Positions 19,582 to 31,129 of a stretch of 59,942 nt of DNA are shown in pieces (positions within the stretch are counted from its first letter, which is position 1; the number at the start of each line of letters is the position of its first letter). The translations under genes were made by a program, and so were the position numbers. This stretch comes from Priapulus caudatus (taxonomy: Eukaryota; Priapulida; Priapulimorpha; Priapulimorphida; Priapulidae): positions 103,153-163,094 of the forward strand of contig NW_014577778.1 in assembly GCF_000485595.1 (NCBI RefSeq), in the 5' to 3' direction. Below the pieces are notes generated by a model that did no database searches, was not told where the DNA came from, and was given only the letters and a program-made list of their open reading frames with translations.

Positions 19582-21912
19582 CTACTTTAGCTGATAATAC
19601 TGCGGCCTGCAACTCAAGACGTGGAATGCACACTGTTTAATGGGTGACACTTTATTCTTGCTCATTATCAACTGTGTATGAACGCATCCAACCTTGTTCA
19701 CGCACCTGAGATAAGTGCACGACCCGTAAGCAGATTGACTAGCGTCTGAAAAATGATGCAGTTCAACGACCGCGTCATCAAAATTTGGCGGTTTTACACA
19801 CCGAGGAACCTGGACATGATTCAAGAGATCTAACGACACTATCCATTTGTGCCACTGTCCAGAAATCTGAGAAGAAACGTCCTGATCCCAATCATATCTG
19901 AGGTGAGTTTCATCCTGAAATATCAACTTCCCCAAAAGGACATGCGGACCAACTAACCCCATGGAGGCTATCACGCTCAGCATTTTCCTGCGAGTAACCT
20001 GCTGTTCGACCTTGACATTGACCTCGAAAGCAAATACGTCAACCATGATAATCCATTTGACACCGAGTGCTTTTCCAGAAGCTTCTAGAGAAATACACTT
20101 TACCTCTTTGGCTCTGTGACACTCTGGTACTGTTACTAGCAACTGACTGTCATTTACAACAAATTTTGTGAGATTAAAACCCCCTTCACGCAGTAATAAC
20201 GGCGCCTGTTCTAATACAACCATGACGTCATGCCGAGAACTGAGCGACTTCAAGAAATCATCCACGTAAAATGACTTTTCAACGGAGGCTAACGTGTCCG
20301 CAAAACGACCCCTGTTTTCTGTTATAGTGCGTATCAAAGCATAAGCCGAGCAACTGGAACACCAGACACCCCCAAATAAATGTGACATCATTCGATAGCT
20401 GACTACGTTCTTTTGCCCATTACCATACCACAAAAACCGGAGCGCATCCTTGTCCTTGGATGGAATTTTTACTTGATGATACATCGCTTCAATGTCTGCC
20501 TGGATTGCATATCTATGCTGTCTGAAACGTAACAAAATATGCAACAACTTGTTTACCAGATCAGGTCCCTGTTTACACCTCTCGTTGAGTGATCTACCCT
20601 TAAACTTGGCCGCACAATCAAACACCACTCTCATTTTGTCAGGTTTCTTCTCAGTGACGACTGCATGGTGTGGCAGATACCAAACTCGATCAGCGGTATG
20701 TATTTGATCTTGCGGAACAACCTCTGCATAACCCTCAGAAACTAACTTACTGATTTCGGCATCATAACTTTGGAAAAGTCCCTGCTTTTCAAGTTTCTTA
20801 ACCGTAGACTGCAAACGCCAATTTGCTAAAGCATAGTTATTGGGTAATGGCTCCTCTCTATCTTTCCAAGGGATGGGAAGTTCAAAATGTCCATCTTTCA
20901 TGACACATTCTCTATCCCAAAGATCGATAACCGATTTATTCTCACGTGACCAACCGATCTCGTCCATACCCTCATTCTCGATCTTCCACAGTGCATGTAT
21001 GTCATCGACAATTGGAGCAGACAAAGCACTTACAAAATGTGACACAACTGTGAGACCAATCTTACCGACTGGAGATTGACCGTTGATACACCAACCAAAA
21101 AGCGTTCTAACAGCGAAGGGCTCACCTCTGCCACCTTTACGTACCTCAAGTGGAATAAGGGCCTCGGTATGATCTTGCCCTATCAACAAGTCAACCCCAT
21201 ATACATCTTCACAAGATGCCATATCAATGTCAATCAAATGCTTATATGCGTTAACATCCAAGTGGGCAGATTTCACAGGTATTCTATTAATCACATATAC
21301 ACCAGACATGTCTATACTTTCACCATTATCGGATGACAGTGATAAATTTACCACCTGAGACTTCGTTGGAGCAGACTTACACAAAGTACTTAAATGATAT
21401 GACACTGTCCGACCTGTCAAGTTCAACTGATTAGCCAAACTACTCGAACAGAAGGAGTTGCTAGAACCTGTATCTAGTAGAGCATTGACTAGGACTTCAT
21501 TGTTAACCAATACCTGTACAATGGGCATATATGTTTCTCTGTCCGAGGACATACTTGCATTTGACACACTTCTGCTTCGGTTTACAGATACTGCCTGATC
21601 ATCATCATTATGAATATACTTAGTATGTTTCTTTCCACAACCTGAGACAGAACACACTGATCTTTTCCCACAATATTGTGCGCTATGCCAAGGTAGAAGA
21701 CAGTTTTCACACAATCTATACTTCTTAACCAGATCTATCAGCTGCCTAAGTGACATACGTATAAACAACTCGCAATTCCACAACCTGTGATATTCACTAC
21801 ACAGAACACAAGCTGGCTGTGGCCTAGCATAATTTGCATTATAGCGCATAGCTGGGGCACTAGCTGAATTACCATTACCACCTGCACTGGCAGACATTGC
21901 ATCAGACGTAGA
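19582..21912 (-). CDS. BEL/Pao gag end, protease and reverse transcriptase
   Basis: An open frame of about 777 codons. In order: Cys/His clusters of gag (CVLCSEYHRLWNC, RLCENCLLPWHSAQYC, CSVSGCGKKHTKYIH); aspartic protease (ALLDTGSSNSFC); and reverse transcriptase with QADIEAMYHQVKI and the catalytic YVDDFL. The RNase H domain continues in another frame below 19630 (ELQAAVLSAKVDVLL, then FWVDS). The frame stays open upstream past the element boundary into Crypton sequence up to 22014, making a chimeric ORF of 810 codons. That such a long frame is intact suggests recent activity. No start codon belonging to Pao is present. Confidence 0.9.
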   Translation of the reverse strand, partial: STSDAMSASAGGNGNSASAPAMRYNANYARPQPACVLCSEYHRLWNCELFIRMSLRQLIDLVKKYRLCENCLLPWHSAQYCGKRSVCSVSGCGKKHTKYIHNDDDQAVSVNRSRSVSNASMSSDRETYMPIVQVLVNNEVLVNALLDTGSSNSFCSSSLANQLNLTGRTVSYHLSTLCKSAPTKSQVVNLSLSSDNGESIDMSGVYVINRIPVKSAHLDVNAYKHLIDIDMASCEDVYGVDLLIGQDHTEALIPLEVRKGGRGEPFAVRTLFGWCINGQSPVGKIGLTVVSHFVSALSAPIVDDIHALWKIENEGMDEIGWSRENKSVIDLWDRECVMKDGHFELPIPWKDREEPLPNNYALANWRLQSTVKKLEKQGLFQSYDAEISKLVSEGYAEVVPQDQIHTADRVWYLPHHAVVTEKKPDKMRVVFDCAAKFKGRSLNERCKQGPDLVNKLLHILLRFRQHRYAIQADIEAMYHQVKIPSKDKDALRFLWYGNGQKNVVSYRMMSHLFGGVWCSSCSAYALIRTITENRGRFADTLASVEKSFYVDDFLKSLSSRHDVMVVLEQAPLLLREGGFNLTKFVVNDSQLLVTVPECHRAKEVKCISLEASGKALGVKWIIMVDVFAFEVNVKVEQQVTRRKMLSVIASMGLVGPHVLLGKLIFQDETHLRYDWDQDVSSQISGQWHKWIVSLDLLNHVQVPRCVKPPNFDDAVVELHHFSDASQSAYGSCTYLRCVNKVGCVHTQLIMSKNKVSPIKQCAFHVLSCRPQYYQLK

Positions 21913-23580
21913 AAATTGGCTGAATTGTCTTAAACAGTCAGATCCTCGGATGTGACCATTTGAGCCATAGTAATTGCAGGCAAATACGTAAGGATTTTCC
22001 TGCTGCACTCTCAACTGCAGTTCGTTTGACTAATAGGCAATCCAGACTGGTTTTAACATCTGAAGTTATCAGTATTGGCACAGTCCTTCCTCTCTTACCA
22101 GGTACTTCGATACGGCAAAATAATTTGCACTGTTCGTTCTCAATGTCTGATAATGTGTGTTCAATATCGCCTATGGGATGGCTACCTGCAGGCACTAGCT
22201 TCCCATAAACTGCAAGTGTCACCCTAGAAACTTCTCCTATTCTTCGTCGGTTAAACAGTATTATCTCTGTAAGTGTCACCTTGTTCAACAAGTTCCAGGC
22301 ATCTTTGTCATATGAACTCTTTAGCTTTTCTTTACACTCAGTAGATTTTTGTTTGAGGTAGTTGGTTAGTTTCTTTATGTCTTCTGTGAATGGGAGAATC
22401 TGTGGCTTATTTCGCTTACATACAGTGTTTTTCTAGCAGTCACTCCCACTTCATCTGTGTACTCCATTTCCAGCAGCTGATAGAAGCTAATAGCCCTTTT
22501 TAATAGCTGATCATTTACAGTCTGAATGGCTTTGCTTTTCACCATTTTGGTGCATTTCTTAAGAATTTCTTCTAATTTTAGTGCAAGTGAGGGCTTGCCA
22601 TACTCGTGAGCAGTAGGCGAAACGCATGCAAGTTTGTTAACTGCACTGATCTCTGAAGCATTCAGGGTTGATACAATCAGAAAGGCACAGCTCTCTCATG
22701 GGTGGTTGTTCTATTAACTGCAGCAACAACCTGCCAACTTCTCTCAGTTTTGACGTTATATGGGAGTGCTCCTCTATGTCTGCTCCAAATTTAGAGAACA
22801 GTTTCGCACCATAATCCATTATGAGTGCATCATTTTGGATCACTAGTGTTACAGCATCTTGTTTCATCTGGCTTGTAACAGCTTTGAGGCCAGCAGTCTG
22901 CTTTCTAATATTGGCAACAGTAATTTTGATTGTGCCACTGCTCTTCTGTGTTTGTGTTTTGTGTTCTTCTCGTAGCAACTGGCATCGTTTTACATGTTTC
23001 TACATCTCATGTTTAGAGTAATAGCCATAACAATGTTCACATGGCAGATAATCAGATGGGTCAGCTGCAGTTGATTTTGGTCGGTATGTCACCACTAATT
23101 CTCCAACACCATTGCGAAGTACTTCGCAATTGTGTTTATGGTTACCCATATTTCAAGTTTTGTCAGCGTACCCTGACGCTGTTTTAAATGCTTATTACGA
23201 AGAGCAGCAACTTCAATTTCCGTTGGGTGCCTCATCTCCATGTGCCGAGGCAGCTTTGATTGTGGCACGCCACAATATAAACGGTAATGTTTTTTGTCCC
23301 ACACTCTGCTGTTGCCGATATTATTTGTGCTTAGCACTTTTATTGCACCTTTCTTTTGATACTACGTTTTCTGAATCTTTCCTTTTTTGGCCAATGTTAT
23401 CACTGTTATAATAATAAGTTATTGTCTGGTGCAAGCAACTCCTCATCCGACTCAGAATCATGAAAATGAAAATGTTTCTCTCTTCTTGGTGGTACATAAT
23501 TTGGATCGATGCCAGAGCCATAAACTTCTTCAGTTGCTGTGTCTTCATCCGATGAGTCAGGAACTAGGTGATCAACTAAA
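21913..23580 (-). pseudogene. Crypton-like tyrosine recombinase gene, 3'-truncated
   Basis: In order on minus: an acidic N-terminus (SSDEDTATEEVYGSG, about 23500-23560); a C2H2-like finger (HYRLYCGVPQSKLPRHMEM); an ENGELVV block; a second finger (CEHCYGYYSKHEM) broken by TAG in place of the usual Trp; the helical core (LVIQNDALIMDYGAKLFSK, SKLREVGRLLLQL); and the start of the recombinase fold (ILFNRRRIGEVSR, CRIEVPGKRGRTVPILI, ENPYVFACNYY, HIRGSDCLRQF). The catalytic H-x-x-R and Tyr boxes that follow in the family are replaced by Pao sequence at 21912. Frameshifts separate several blocks. A possible upstream exon (EQCSQLPEKNSEKQNDDKDE, about 23895-23980) ends at a donor-like GTAAAC. Confidence 0.7.
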
Positions 23581-24009
23581 ACCATTTATAAACAACACAT
23601 TAGGTATATTAACAATAACATTTATAATAAAACATTCAAATATAGTAATAATAGGAAATATAATTAACCATTTGTGCATTTGTCGTTTTTTTTCTGATGA
23701 TACAATGTCTTATGACTATACAAATAACTTTATGTGGCTTGAATGATGGTGCATAACGTCTGAAAAATTGCTCATCACACAACGTGTTTGCCATATTCAA
23801 TTGGTATATAATATCAGCTTTACCAGAAATACTTTCAAAGGCTTGTAATGTAATAAAAAACTGAAGTGCGAAAGTGTGGTTTACCCATACTAAACAAAGA
23901 AAATCGACCTGTGGGTTCATCCTTATCGTCATTTTGTTTCTCTGAATTCTTCTCGGGCAACTGGGAACATTGCTCAATGTCAGCTCTTGGCGCTGCAGCA
24001 CAATTAAAT

Positions 24010-24670
24010 ATCACATTTAGTCATGTCTATACTATCCTCACTTTCTGTGTGTACAGCATAGTAGAAAAGCTGATGCACTATACAGCTCAATTTCAGTTTG
24101 TTTTCCTGTCCTCACTTTCTGTGTGCACAGAATAACAGAAAGGTTGATGCACTAAACAGCTCTATTTCAGTTTATTTTCATGTCCTCGCTTTCTGTGTAT
24201 GGCATAATAGCAAGGTTGATGTACAAAACAGCTCTATTTCAGTTCACTGTCATGTCCTCACTTTCTGTGTATGGCATAATAGAAAAGTTGACGTACAAAA
24301 AGGTCTGTTTCAGTTCATTGTCATGTCCTCACTTTCTGTGTGTACAGCATAGCAGAAAGGCTTATACACAAAACAGCTCTATTTCAGGTTCTTTTCATGT
24401 CGTCGCTTTCTGTGTACGGCATAATAGCAAGGTTGATGTACAAAACAGCTTTATTTCAGTTCATTGTCATGTCCTCACTTTTTGTGTGTATGGCATCATA
24501 GCAAGGTTGATGTACAAAACAGCTCTATTTCAGTTCATTGTCATGTCCCCGCTTTCTGTGTGTACAGTATAGTAGAAAGGCTTATACCCGAAACAGCTAT
24601 TTCAGTTCATTTTCACGTCCTCACTTTCTGTGTGTACAACACACAGGAACAACTAGTAGAACAAACAGCT
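24010..24670. repeat. minisatellite, 71-74 bp unit, nine copies
   Basis: CTTTCTGTGT-type anchors occur at 24041, 24115, 24189, 24261, 24332, 24406, 24478, 24552 and 24624. Units differ by about 10 percent. Because 73 is not a multiple of three, ORFs across it are artefacts. Confidence 0.95.
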
Positions 24671-24679
24671 ATACTCTAA

Positions 24680-25190
24680 TAATTATTATGTTCTGATAAT
24701 TAACGAAGGATGATAATTGATTAGTGATTACACACTTGTGCTATTGGTAATACGGCTTATATCTGATCGAGGCTCACGCTATGTAAATTTTAGGTAAACA
24801 TCGCAATAAGACGAATTCTACACTCACTGCATACACAAATATACACCGTTACACGCATATTCTAACAAGCCTACGAAGTCTACAAAGTCTACAAAGCCAC
24901 CACTTATGATGTTAAACAATTCTACGAATAACTATAAAACGGCATAAAACAACTCATTCTATGGGGGGACCTAGTTCTTCTTAATTATTGCCTAGAATAC
25001 GTGCGCCAGAGCGCAAACCTCAACAATAACACAAATAAAGAACTCCGCAGCTGAAAATAGGCCTATACCCGGAAATATAGTTTGCAGCTTTTTAAGAAAG
25101 TTTTTATCACTATGAACTACTTAAACATTAGTAATAAAAAACACAATTCGAAAGGGAGCCTGATTTACAACGAATTGTTATGTCCATGTC
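24680..25190. other. AT-rich, no gene recognised
   Basis: Probably the 3' flank of the pogo element below. No terminal repeat could be fixed. Confidence 0.3.
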
Positions 25191-27390
25191 TTAGCGGCAC
25201 TCATCACAAACGAAACCGCCTATTCCTTCATAGTCAGTCTCTGCCTCATGAGCCCACTGCTTGCACTCGCCGCATTGTATCCAGGTTTGATCAGGAGGAT
25301 CAACGAACAGTTCATTACAGTACAAGCAGTAGAAATTCATGAAACAATTCTGAGGCACCTTCATGCGTTTGCAAGCTTTAGAAGATCTACCTACATCTTT
25401 CTTTGTTTTCTTTTTTCTACTGTTACATGTGCTTGATTTTCCTTTTGCTTTACCTTCCTTACGTTTACGATTTGCCTGTTTCTTTGCTTCCTTTTCTTTT
25501 TGTGCCTCTTGTTCAGCAATGAGACGTTTCTTATATGGAGGCGAAGTGATTATTTCAGCCTTTTCTGTCTTCCGCTTGCGTTTCTTTTTAGGTGCGACAC
25601 TTGGTGACAAACTGCGTAGTAGACCTTCAAAAGATATCTCTTCCAATGGAACGTCCGAGGTAACATCTGTGACGGTGTCCGTACTGCTAGGTCCTGGGAC
25701 TGGGCCAGTGTCTGTACTCCTGGCAGGTCTAGCTGGGACTGGGTCGGTATTGGCAGGTCCAGGGACTGCGTCGGTATCGGCAGGTCCTGGGACTGGGTCG
25801 GTATCGGCAGGTCCTGAGGCTGGGTCGGTATTGGCATGTCCTGGGACTGGGTCGGTATCGGCAGGTTCTGGGACTGGGTCGGTATCGGCAGGTCCTGAGA
25901 CTGGGTCGGTATTGGCAGGTCCTGGGACTAGGTCGGTATCGGCAGGTCCTGGGACTGGGTCAGTATCGGCAGGTCATGAGACTTGGTCGGTATCGGCAGG
26001 TTCTGGGACTGGGTCGGTATTGGCAGGTCCTGAGACTGTGTCGGTATCGGCAGGTCTTGGGACTGGGTCGGCATCGGCAGGTTCTTGGACCGGGTCGGTA
26101 TTAGCAGGTCCTGGGACTGGGTCGGTATTAGCAGGCCCTGGGATGGTAGGCAATAGATCACCTTGGATGGTCTGTTGTTGGATAAATTCGTCACTTGCTT
26201 GGAAGTCTATCTGTGAATATCTACTCATTTGGTGGCACCAGACCACCAATACGGAAACCATTGACTGCATTTTCCATAGTGGTTGTCTTCTTGTATGCTA
26301 GGTTGACAATCTCAGGAATTTTGCTCTGAGACTCATTCCACGGTGACCTCTCAACCAACGGTGGATTTCATGATTGTAGTTTGACTTCAGACTTTTGAAG
26401 AAGGATCTGTCTAGGGGTTGCATTTTATGAGTGCAATGGGGTGGGAACGATAACAACTTCACATTATTGTTCTTGGCCTTATTGCTCAGATTAAGGTTTT
26501 TCGTATGCGACTTGTGACCGTCAAAGAGGAGCAACGTGGGATTCGGTCGGGCCTTCGGCTGCACAGTGTCTATAAAGTGGTCAAACCAATCCTGAAAGAT
26601 CTCAGTATTAATCCAGCCTGTAAGATTAGCACGACCAATCGATCCATCTGGAGCATACTCAAGTAGTTTTGGTTTCATGCGCTTTCTGGTGAAGACGAAC
26701 AGTGGAGGAATGTAATGACCAACTGCACTTACTGCCAGAAGAAAGGTGATTGTTTTGCCTTTCTCCTCACTGGTCAAACTCCCAACGGCGTGTTTCCCCT
26801 TCTTTGCCAGTACCTTGTCAGGCCTGTGTACGATCGTGAAGCCAGATTCATCCACGTTATATATGTTGCAGTTAGGAATGATACGATTCTCATCCTTGTC
26901 ATAGATGAGACTGAAATACTTATTGAAAAAGTCATTTACCATGTGTCGCGAAAATCCGTACGCTCGTCCAACTGAAACGTTTTCAGGTTTTCTAATACTT
27001 ATGTCTGGATGTCTCTGTAGAAACCCCTTTCAACCATTCTCGACCAGCTCGTTCTTTATTTGCAAATGGATTAGGTACATTGTTCACCACACAGAACTGG
27101 AAGACAAGGTTCTGTGTGTCCGCTCGTGTTATGCCATAGAGTGCATTTTCAAAGTCAAGTATGGCTTCTTTGAGCTTAGACTCTTGTTCTGTACTAAGTA
27201 CTGTCTTACGACCCAACTGATTTTCTGGAGCATCTCCTGCTGCATGGCGCCTTAAGGTATTGCGGGGAACATGGAATCTTCGTGCTACAGTTTTCAGAGG
27301 TTCACCAAGTCTGACTGCATCAACAGCAAGTTGCATCGTCTCTTCAGACCACAGCGTCCGCTTGTCTTGTTTCTTGTAGTTTCGCACCAT
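25191..27390 (-). pseudogene. pogo/Tigger (DDE_1) transposase with C-terminal PHD-like finger
   Basis: The ATG at 27390 begins MVRNYKKQDKRTLWSEETM, the usual pogo start. A helix-turn-helix follows (TVARRFHVPRNTLRRHA), then after a one-base shift (GGGG run near 27032) FLQRHPDISIRKPE and SVGRAYGFSRH. The core at 26298-26942 has all three acidic residues: NVDESG, LLLFDGHKSH and MQPLDRSFF. A second shift near 26320 precedes FRIGGLVPPNE, then a stop. The tail carries a 30-bp coding repeat, a Lys/Arg-rich segment and a zinc finger (CLYCNELF, CGECKQWAH, FVCDEC). Pogo transposases cut and paste at TA sites. At least three lesions make this copy inactive in trans. Confidence 0.9.
25689..26140. repeat. 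30-bp coding minisatellite, about 15 copies
   Basis: The unit is GTATCGGCAGGTCCTGGGACTGGGTCG plus 3 bases. It encodes a ten-residue Gly/Pro/Ala-Asp-Thr-Asp-Pro repeat on minus, inside the tail of the pogo protein. As the unit is a multiple of three, frames on both strands stay open, which explains the long Gly/Ser-rich + strand ORF here. Confidence 0.95.
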
Positions 27391-28200
27391 CTGCAAAAAA
27401 GGAGTGACTGAATTAATTCCTATAAAACGTAGCACTGCCACTGTTCTAACACAATCAAGCCCTGAGAGGAAAGCAAAACAAAATGATGCAATATGGTTGA
27501 AGCATAGAGTTTAGGCCTACCTGTGGTTAGTTAAAGTTTAACAATTGGCAGGACTAGCCTCCACAACTGTGCAGCAAGTGTAGGCATATAGGTAAAAAAC
27601 AAGAAGTAGCCCAGGGAAGTAGGCCTATAGCCTATTACACATACCCATATTACACACATCTCAAGGGTCTATATTCCCCACATCAAGATCACATGTTGTC
27701 AGTATGCCTGGCTCTCAGATCTATTACAGTGGCAGTTTCTACATGTGGGTTTACTGAGGACAACTATCCTATGAAGTCACATATTTGTATCATTTCTCTG
27801 GCAAATACAATGCCAATTAGCAGTTCAACGTACATTTCCCAACTCAGTAAATTAAAATATTTACGGTGAAAAACTTGAATTGGACCAGTCTACTAACCTT
27901 GTGTATTGTTGACAGATCTTTTGTTCAACCACATCTTTCCATCATGGCCGCCTCCTTCCTAAAATGTCAAACTGAGGCAGGCTGCGGTGCATCATGGGTA
28001 ATTTGTAAGGGTCCATATTCCCCGAGGGTCCATATTACCCCCACCTACCCTATCTGTGAATTGCATACAAACGATGTTTCAACCATCAAAGACGTGTTCA
28101 TGAATTGGATTGTCTTGTAGCTAAAGATACTGAAATGATATATGTAATACAATTCTTCAGTGACAATAACATGAAAACGAATAGCTGGGAAACATACCTT
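27391..28200. other. 5' flank of the pogo gene; repeated GGGTCCATATT motif
   Basis: GGGTCCATATTCCCC and GGGTCCATATTACCCCC lie side by side at 28009-28045, and a related GGGTCTATATTCCCC lies at 27665. The outer copy ends at a TA, so it could be the pogo terminal repeat, but I found no partner near 25.1 kb. Confidence 0.35.
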
Positions 28201-29698
28201 TAAATTGGTTGATAATCTTTGCTTACATTCTATCTTGATCCACAGCCATCTTTACATATTCGGCGCACGCATCAATTGGTTTTTTCCTTTTTTCTCTCAT
28301 GCCTAATTAATGTGCCAAAGTGTCACTTACACAAACATCATCAGTAAAGACATAGACCTACTTATGAGCATCGGAAAACACAGCACCAGCGAGCAGGCAC
28401 TGCTAACATAATTACTTATTTTTATTCTCTCATTAGGCATTATTATTAAATTACTACTTGCTAGCCTGGTACGTCTGTACATACTGTTGGTGTCTTGAGG
28501 CTAAAATTGGTATGCTATCAGTATCAAGCACTATTTTATGGTTAATATATAAGTAGATATGGATGTAGCATGTTTTTCAGATGTGCCATGTGCCATAGGA
28601 GTGCTGACTTTTCTGGGACAATAGTGAATAGATCTACTCAGTACTCTAGTGATATGATAGTCTATCTATGTGGCTATATAGTTGCTTTAGTATGACTATG
28701 ACTATGAATTTAAATTTAAATTTTTAAATTTTGACCATTTTTGTTTGAAAAAATACAGGAAAAAATACATGCCACATTTTTTTATGCACTTTGCTGGATA
28801 TAGTATCAAATTGAAGACGGATTATAGGCCTACAAAAAGAGTCTCAGATTTTGTATAAGTGGTACGTGTAGGTTTGTAGATATCAGTCAAAGTAAAAAGT
28901 TTGAAGAAAAAACATTCTAACTTTATTTAAGTGATGATAACATTAATTTGAGCCTAACTTTATTCTTCTAGAACAATTTTTGAATGATGTAATTTTTTTC
29001 TTCTAATGCACAAAAATGTGGTTTACAAATTTATGTTTAAACTTTGAAATTTCAAATTCATGTCAACATATCCCAAATCTGTTTTTTTTTTATATCAGCT
29101 GAGACCTAAGGTAAGGAATATGTATGCAAAGTTTCGTTATCTTACTCATAAAACTTTCGGAGTAATCCATATTTGAGTGAAAATATGTAAAATTATCTAA
29201 CAGTATCAAGAGCTAATAATACCTAGAGTGTACAACGGAAAAACGGGAAAATAGTGCTATTTCACGACATGATTATTCTACTTTGCCTGCGAGTCTAGAA
29301 TAATTTTATGGTACTGCATTAAGCAGAATTCTTTGTTCTCTAAAACAAGACCAACCGCTTGTCAATACAATACTCCTAGGCTGAGATATTGGCTCCTAAA
29401 CCTTCCCTCCCACAGGCATCACAGCGCCTCGAATCCACATCAGTCAGCAACCTACACGCCTCTAAGCATTTCGGCTATCGGTTTCCGTCACCGCTTGGAG
29501 CGCTGATAATTGATGTCACATGCCCAAATTTGGTACTCTTACTACACCATATAGTAACTGAGCTGCGTTGTAAAAACTTAATTAAGAAAACATTGCCGGC
29601 TCCATCATGACGGGCATTAGCCGTGCTAGGAATGATAATGGGAGATAAGGGCATAGGCGATGCCCGTTCATTCATAAAGTTATGGCGGAAAACCAAAC
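28201..29698. other. AT-rich, no gene recognised
   Basis: Only scattered short frames. A short element edge may begin near 29590. Confidence 0.3.
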
Positions 29699-29752
29699 NN
29701 NNNNNNNNNNNNNNNNNNNNNNNNNNNNNNNNNNNNNNNNNNNNNNNNNNNN
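29699..29752. other. assembly gap (54 N)
   Basis: Run of N. The base after the gap opens a GGGGGCATGCTCCCCCC palindrome. Confidence 1.
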
Positions 29753-29913
29753 GGGGGCATGCTCCCCCCAGGAAAATTTTCAAAAAATGGTGCTAAATGG
29801 TGCCTTCTCCTGCATTCTGGGGAGTAATTGGACTGCAATAGAATACATCATTTATTAGAGATAAAATGAAAAAAATAAGATGGATACATACATGGATTTA
29901 CTCATGTCACACA

Positions 29914-29967
29914 GTGTCATGACACACAGACACAGAGTGTCATGACACACACACAGTGTCATGACAC
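29914..29967. repeat. three copies of the palindrome GTGTCATGACAC
   Basis: Perfect 12-base palindromes at 29914, 29937 and 29956, in a CACA-rich context. Confidence 0.85.
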
Positions 29968-30082
29968 ACAGTGTCACTACATGTACATACATGGATTTCA
30001 CTCACATGTCACACTAATTCTACAGTTAATATACATGTATTTACAAAATGTACACAGAGTTCAGTTTGTTGACTGACACTCA

Positions 30083-30895
30083 CTAGCCATTTAATGCCTG
30101 GTAAGTGGCAGACTTGGCCTTCTTCACAAGGCTGTCTTCAGGCTTCCAGGTATAGCAGGTGCATCCGTCTTTCTTAAAGATGTTGATCTTCCCTGCCAAC
30201 AGTCCACACAGTGTGTTACGGATACTGTGGCAGTCCTGGTACACACTGGATTTAGCGTGACCTTCTCTCCCTCGACCCAAATTACTCCTCTGGTCGGCTG
30301 TGATCTTTCGCACCATACTAAACAAGGATTCACAATAGGCATTGCTGTGTGGAATCATCAACAGGTGTTTGGCCAGTCTGCAGAGGGATGGGTACGAGGG
30401 CTGGTTGGTGGCTGGGTCCTTCATTCTCTCCATGGCTGTCCAAAACACGTCCACACGCTCCTCCGGGTCAAACACTGGCAGGTCGGCCACACCAGCGGAC
30501 TGATAGGTACAAAACTCCATGCTCAGAGCATCCCTGGTCTCGGGTGGTGTGACACATGCAGGGAGCTGCTCCACAATGGACATCAAGTCCTGCATGGAGG
30601 TGGTCTGTCGCCATGCAGGGTCTATAACCACTGCATGTTTGATCAGAGGGTCGGACATCGGGAACTTCGTCTTCATGTAGCCGAGAACATTTAGGTAAAA
30701 ACCTCGAACCTCCGATCGAAATTTGGACACACCAGTGGTCCCCTCCAAATCATTCTTGACGATGAGCTGCATGGCTGAATAGCCAACAAACAGATCTTTG
30801 TCGGACTTCTGAACTGCGGCACTCGTGAAGTCGACGGCCAAAATGTCTCCGTCGCCCTGCATGGCAGGCGGGCACACCAGGCAAGACAGGATGCT
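30083..30895 (-). CDS. hAT-derived gene, last exon (C-terminal domain)
   Basis: Opens after the acceptor TTGTGTTCACAG and reads 270 codons to a stop at 30083 without a lesion. Content in order: ILAVDFTSAA, YSAMQLIVKND, an EVRGFYLNVLGYM block, SDPLIKHAVVIDP and, near the end, the hAT dimerisation signature (HSNAYCESLFSMVRKITADQ), then a basic tail ending KKAKSATYQALN. hAT proteins use this C-terminal part to dimerise and to complete the RNase H fold. The exon joins in phase 0 with the exon at 37426-37612 across a 6.5 kb intron that contains two dead TE genes. A diverged copy of the central part lies at 48-292. Confidence 0.85.
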   Translation of the reverse strand, partial: SILSCLVCPPAMQGDGDILAVDFTSAAVQKSDKDLFVGYSAMQLIVKNDLEGTTGVSKFRSEVRGFYLNVLGYMKTKFPMSDPLIKHAVVIDPAWRQTTSMQDLMSIVEQLPACVTPPETRDALSMEFCTYQSAGVADLPVFDPEERVDVFWTAMERMKDPATNQPSYPSLCRLAKHLLMIPHSNAYCESLFSMVRKITADQRSNLGRGREGHAKSSVYQDCHSIRNTLCGLLAGKINIFKKDGCTCYTWKPEDSLVKKAKSATYQALNG

Positions 30896-30936
30896 CTGTG
30901 AACACAAGAACAGAATGTAACAATGCTGGGAATATT

Positions 30937-30937
<1 letters not shown>

Positions 30938-31003
<66 letters not shown>
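30938..31003. repeat. (GA)n microsatellite
   Basis: About 33 uninterrupted GA units in the intron of the hAT-derived gene, followed at 31016-31105 by a TGCG/TGTG-rich stretch. Confidence 0.95.
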
Positions 31004-31008
<5 letters not shown>

Positions 31009-31129
31009 TATTATGCATGCGTGCGTGCATGTGTATGTAAACGTGCGTGCGTGCGTGTGTGCGTGCGTGTGCATATGCACGTAGACATGCGTGCGTGCGT
31101 GCGTACGTGTGCAAGTACACGTGTGTTAT

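Larger units (their letters stand above)
17590..21912 (-). mobile_element. BEL/Pao LTR retrotransposon, internal region, 5'-truncated
   Basis: The order on the minus strand is: gag zinc-knuckle region, aspartic protease, reverse transcriptase, RNase H, integrase, DUF5641-like end, polypurine tract, 3' LTR. This is the BEL/Pao order. The 5' LTR and most of gag are absent; the left part of the element ends at about 21912, where Crypton coding sequence begins in the same reading frame. Frameshifts occur near 19582, in the RNase H-integrase linker and at the end of the integrase, so the copy cannot function by itself. Confidence 0.85.

Noticed and set aside
24010-24670. Possible CRISPR array
   Set aside because: The whole 73-bp unit repeats with no unique spacers, and the window is eukaryotic.
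25363-26301. Plus-strand ORF of 312 codons rich in Gly/Ser/Val
   Set aside because: It is the antisense of the pogo tail and stays open only because the 30-bp minisatellite is a multiple of three.
30898-31120. Ser/Leu and Arg/Glu dipeptide ORFs
   Set aside because: Translations of the (GA)n and TGCG-rich microsatellites.
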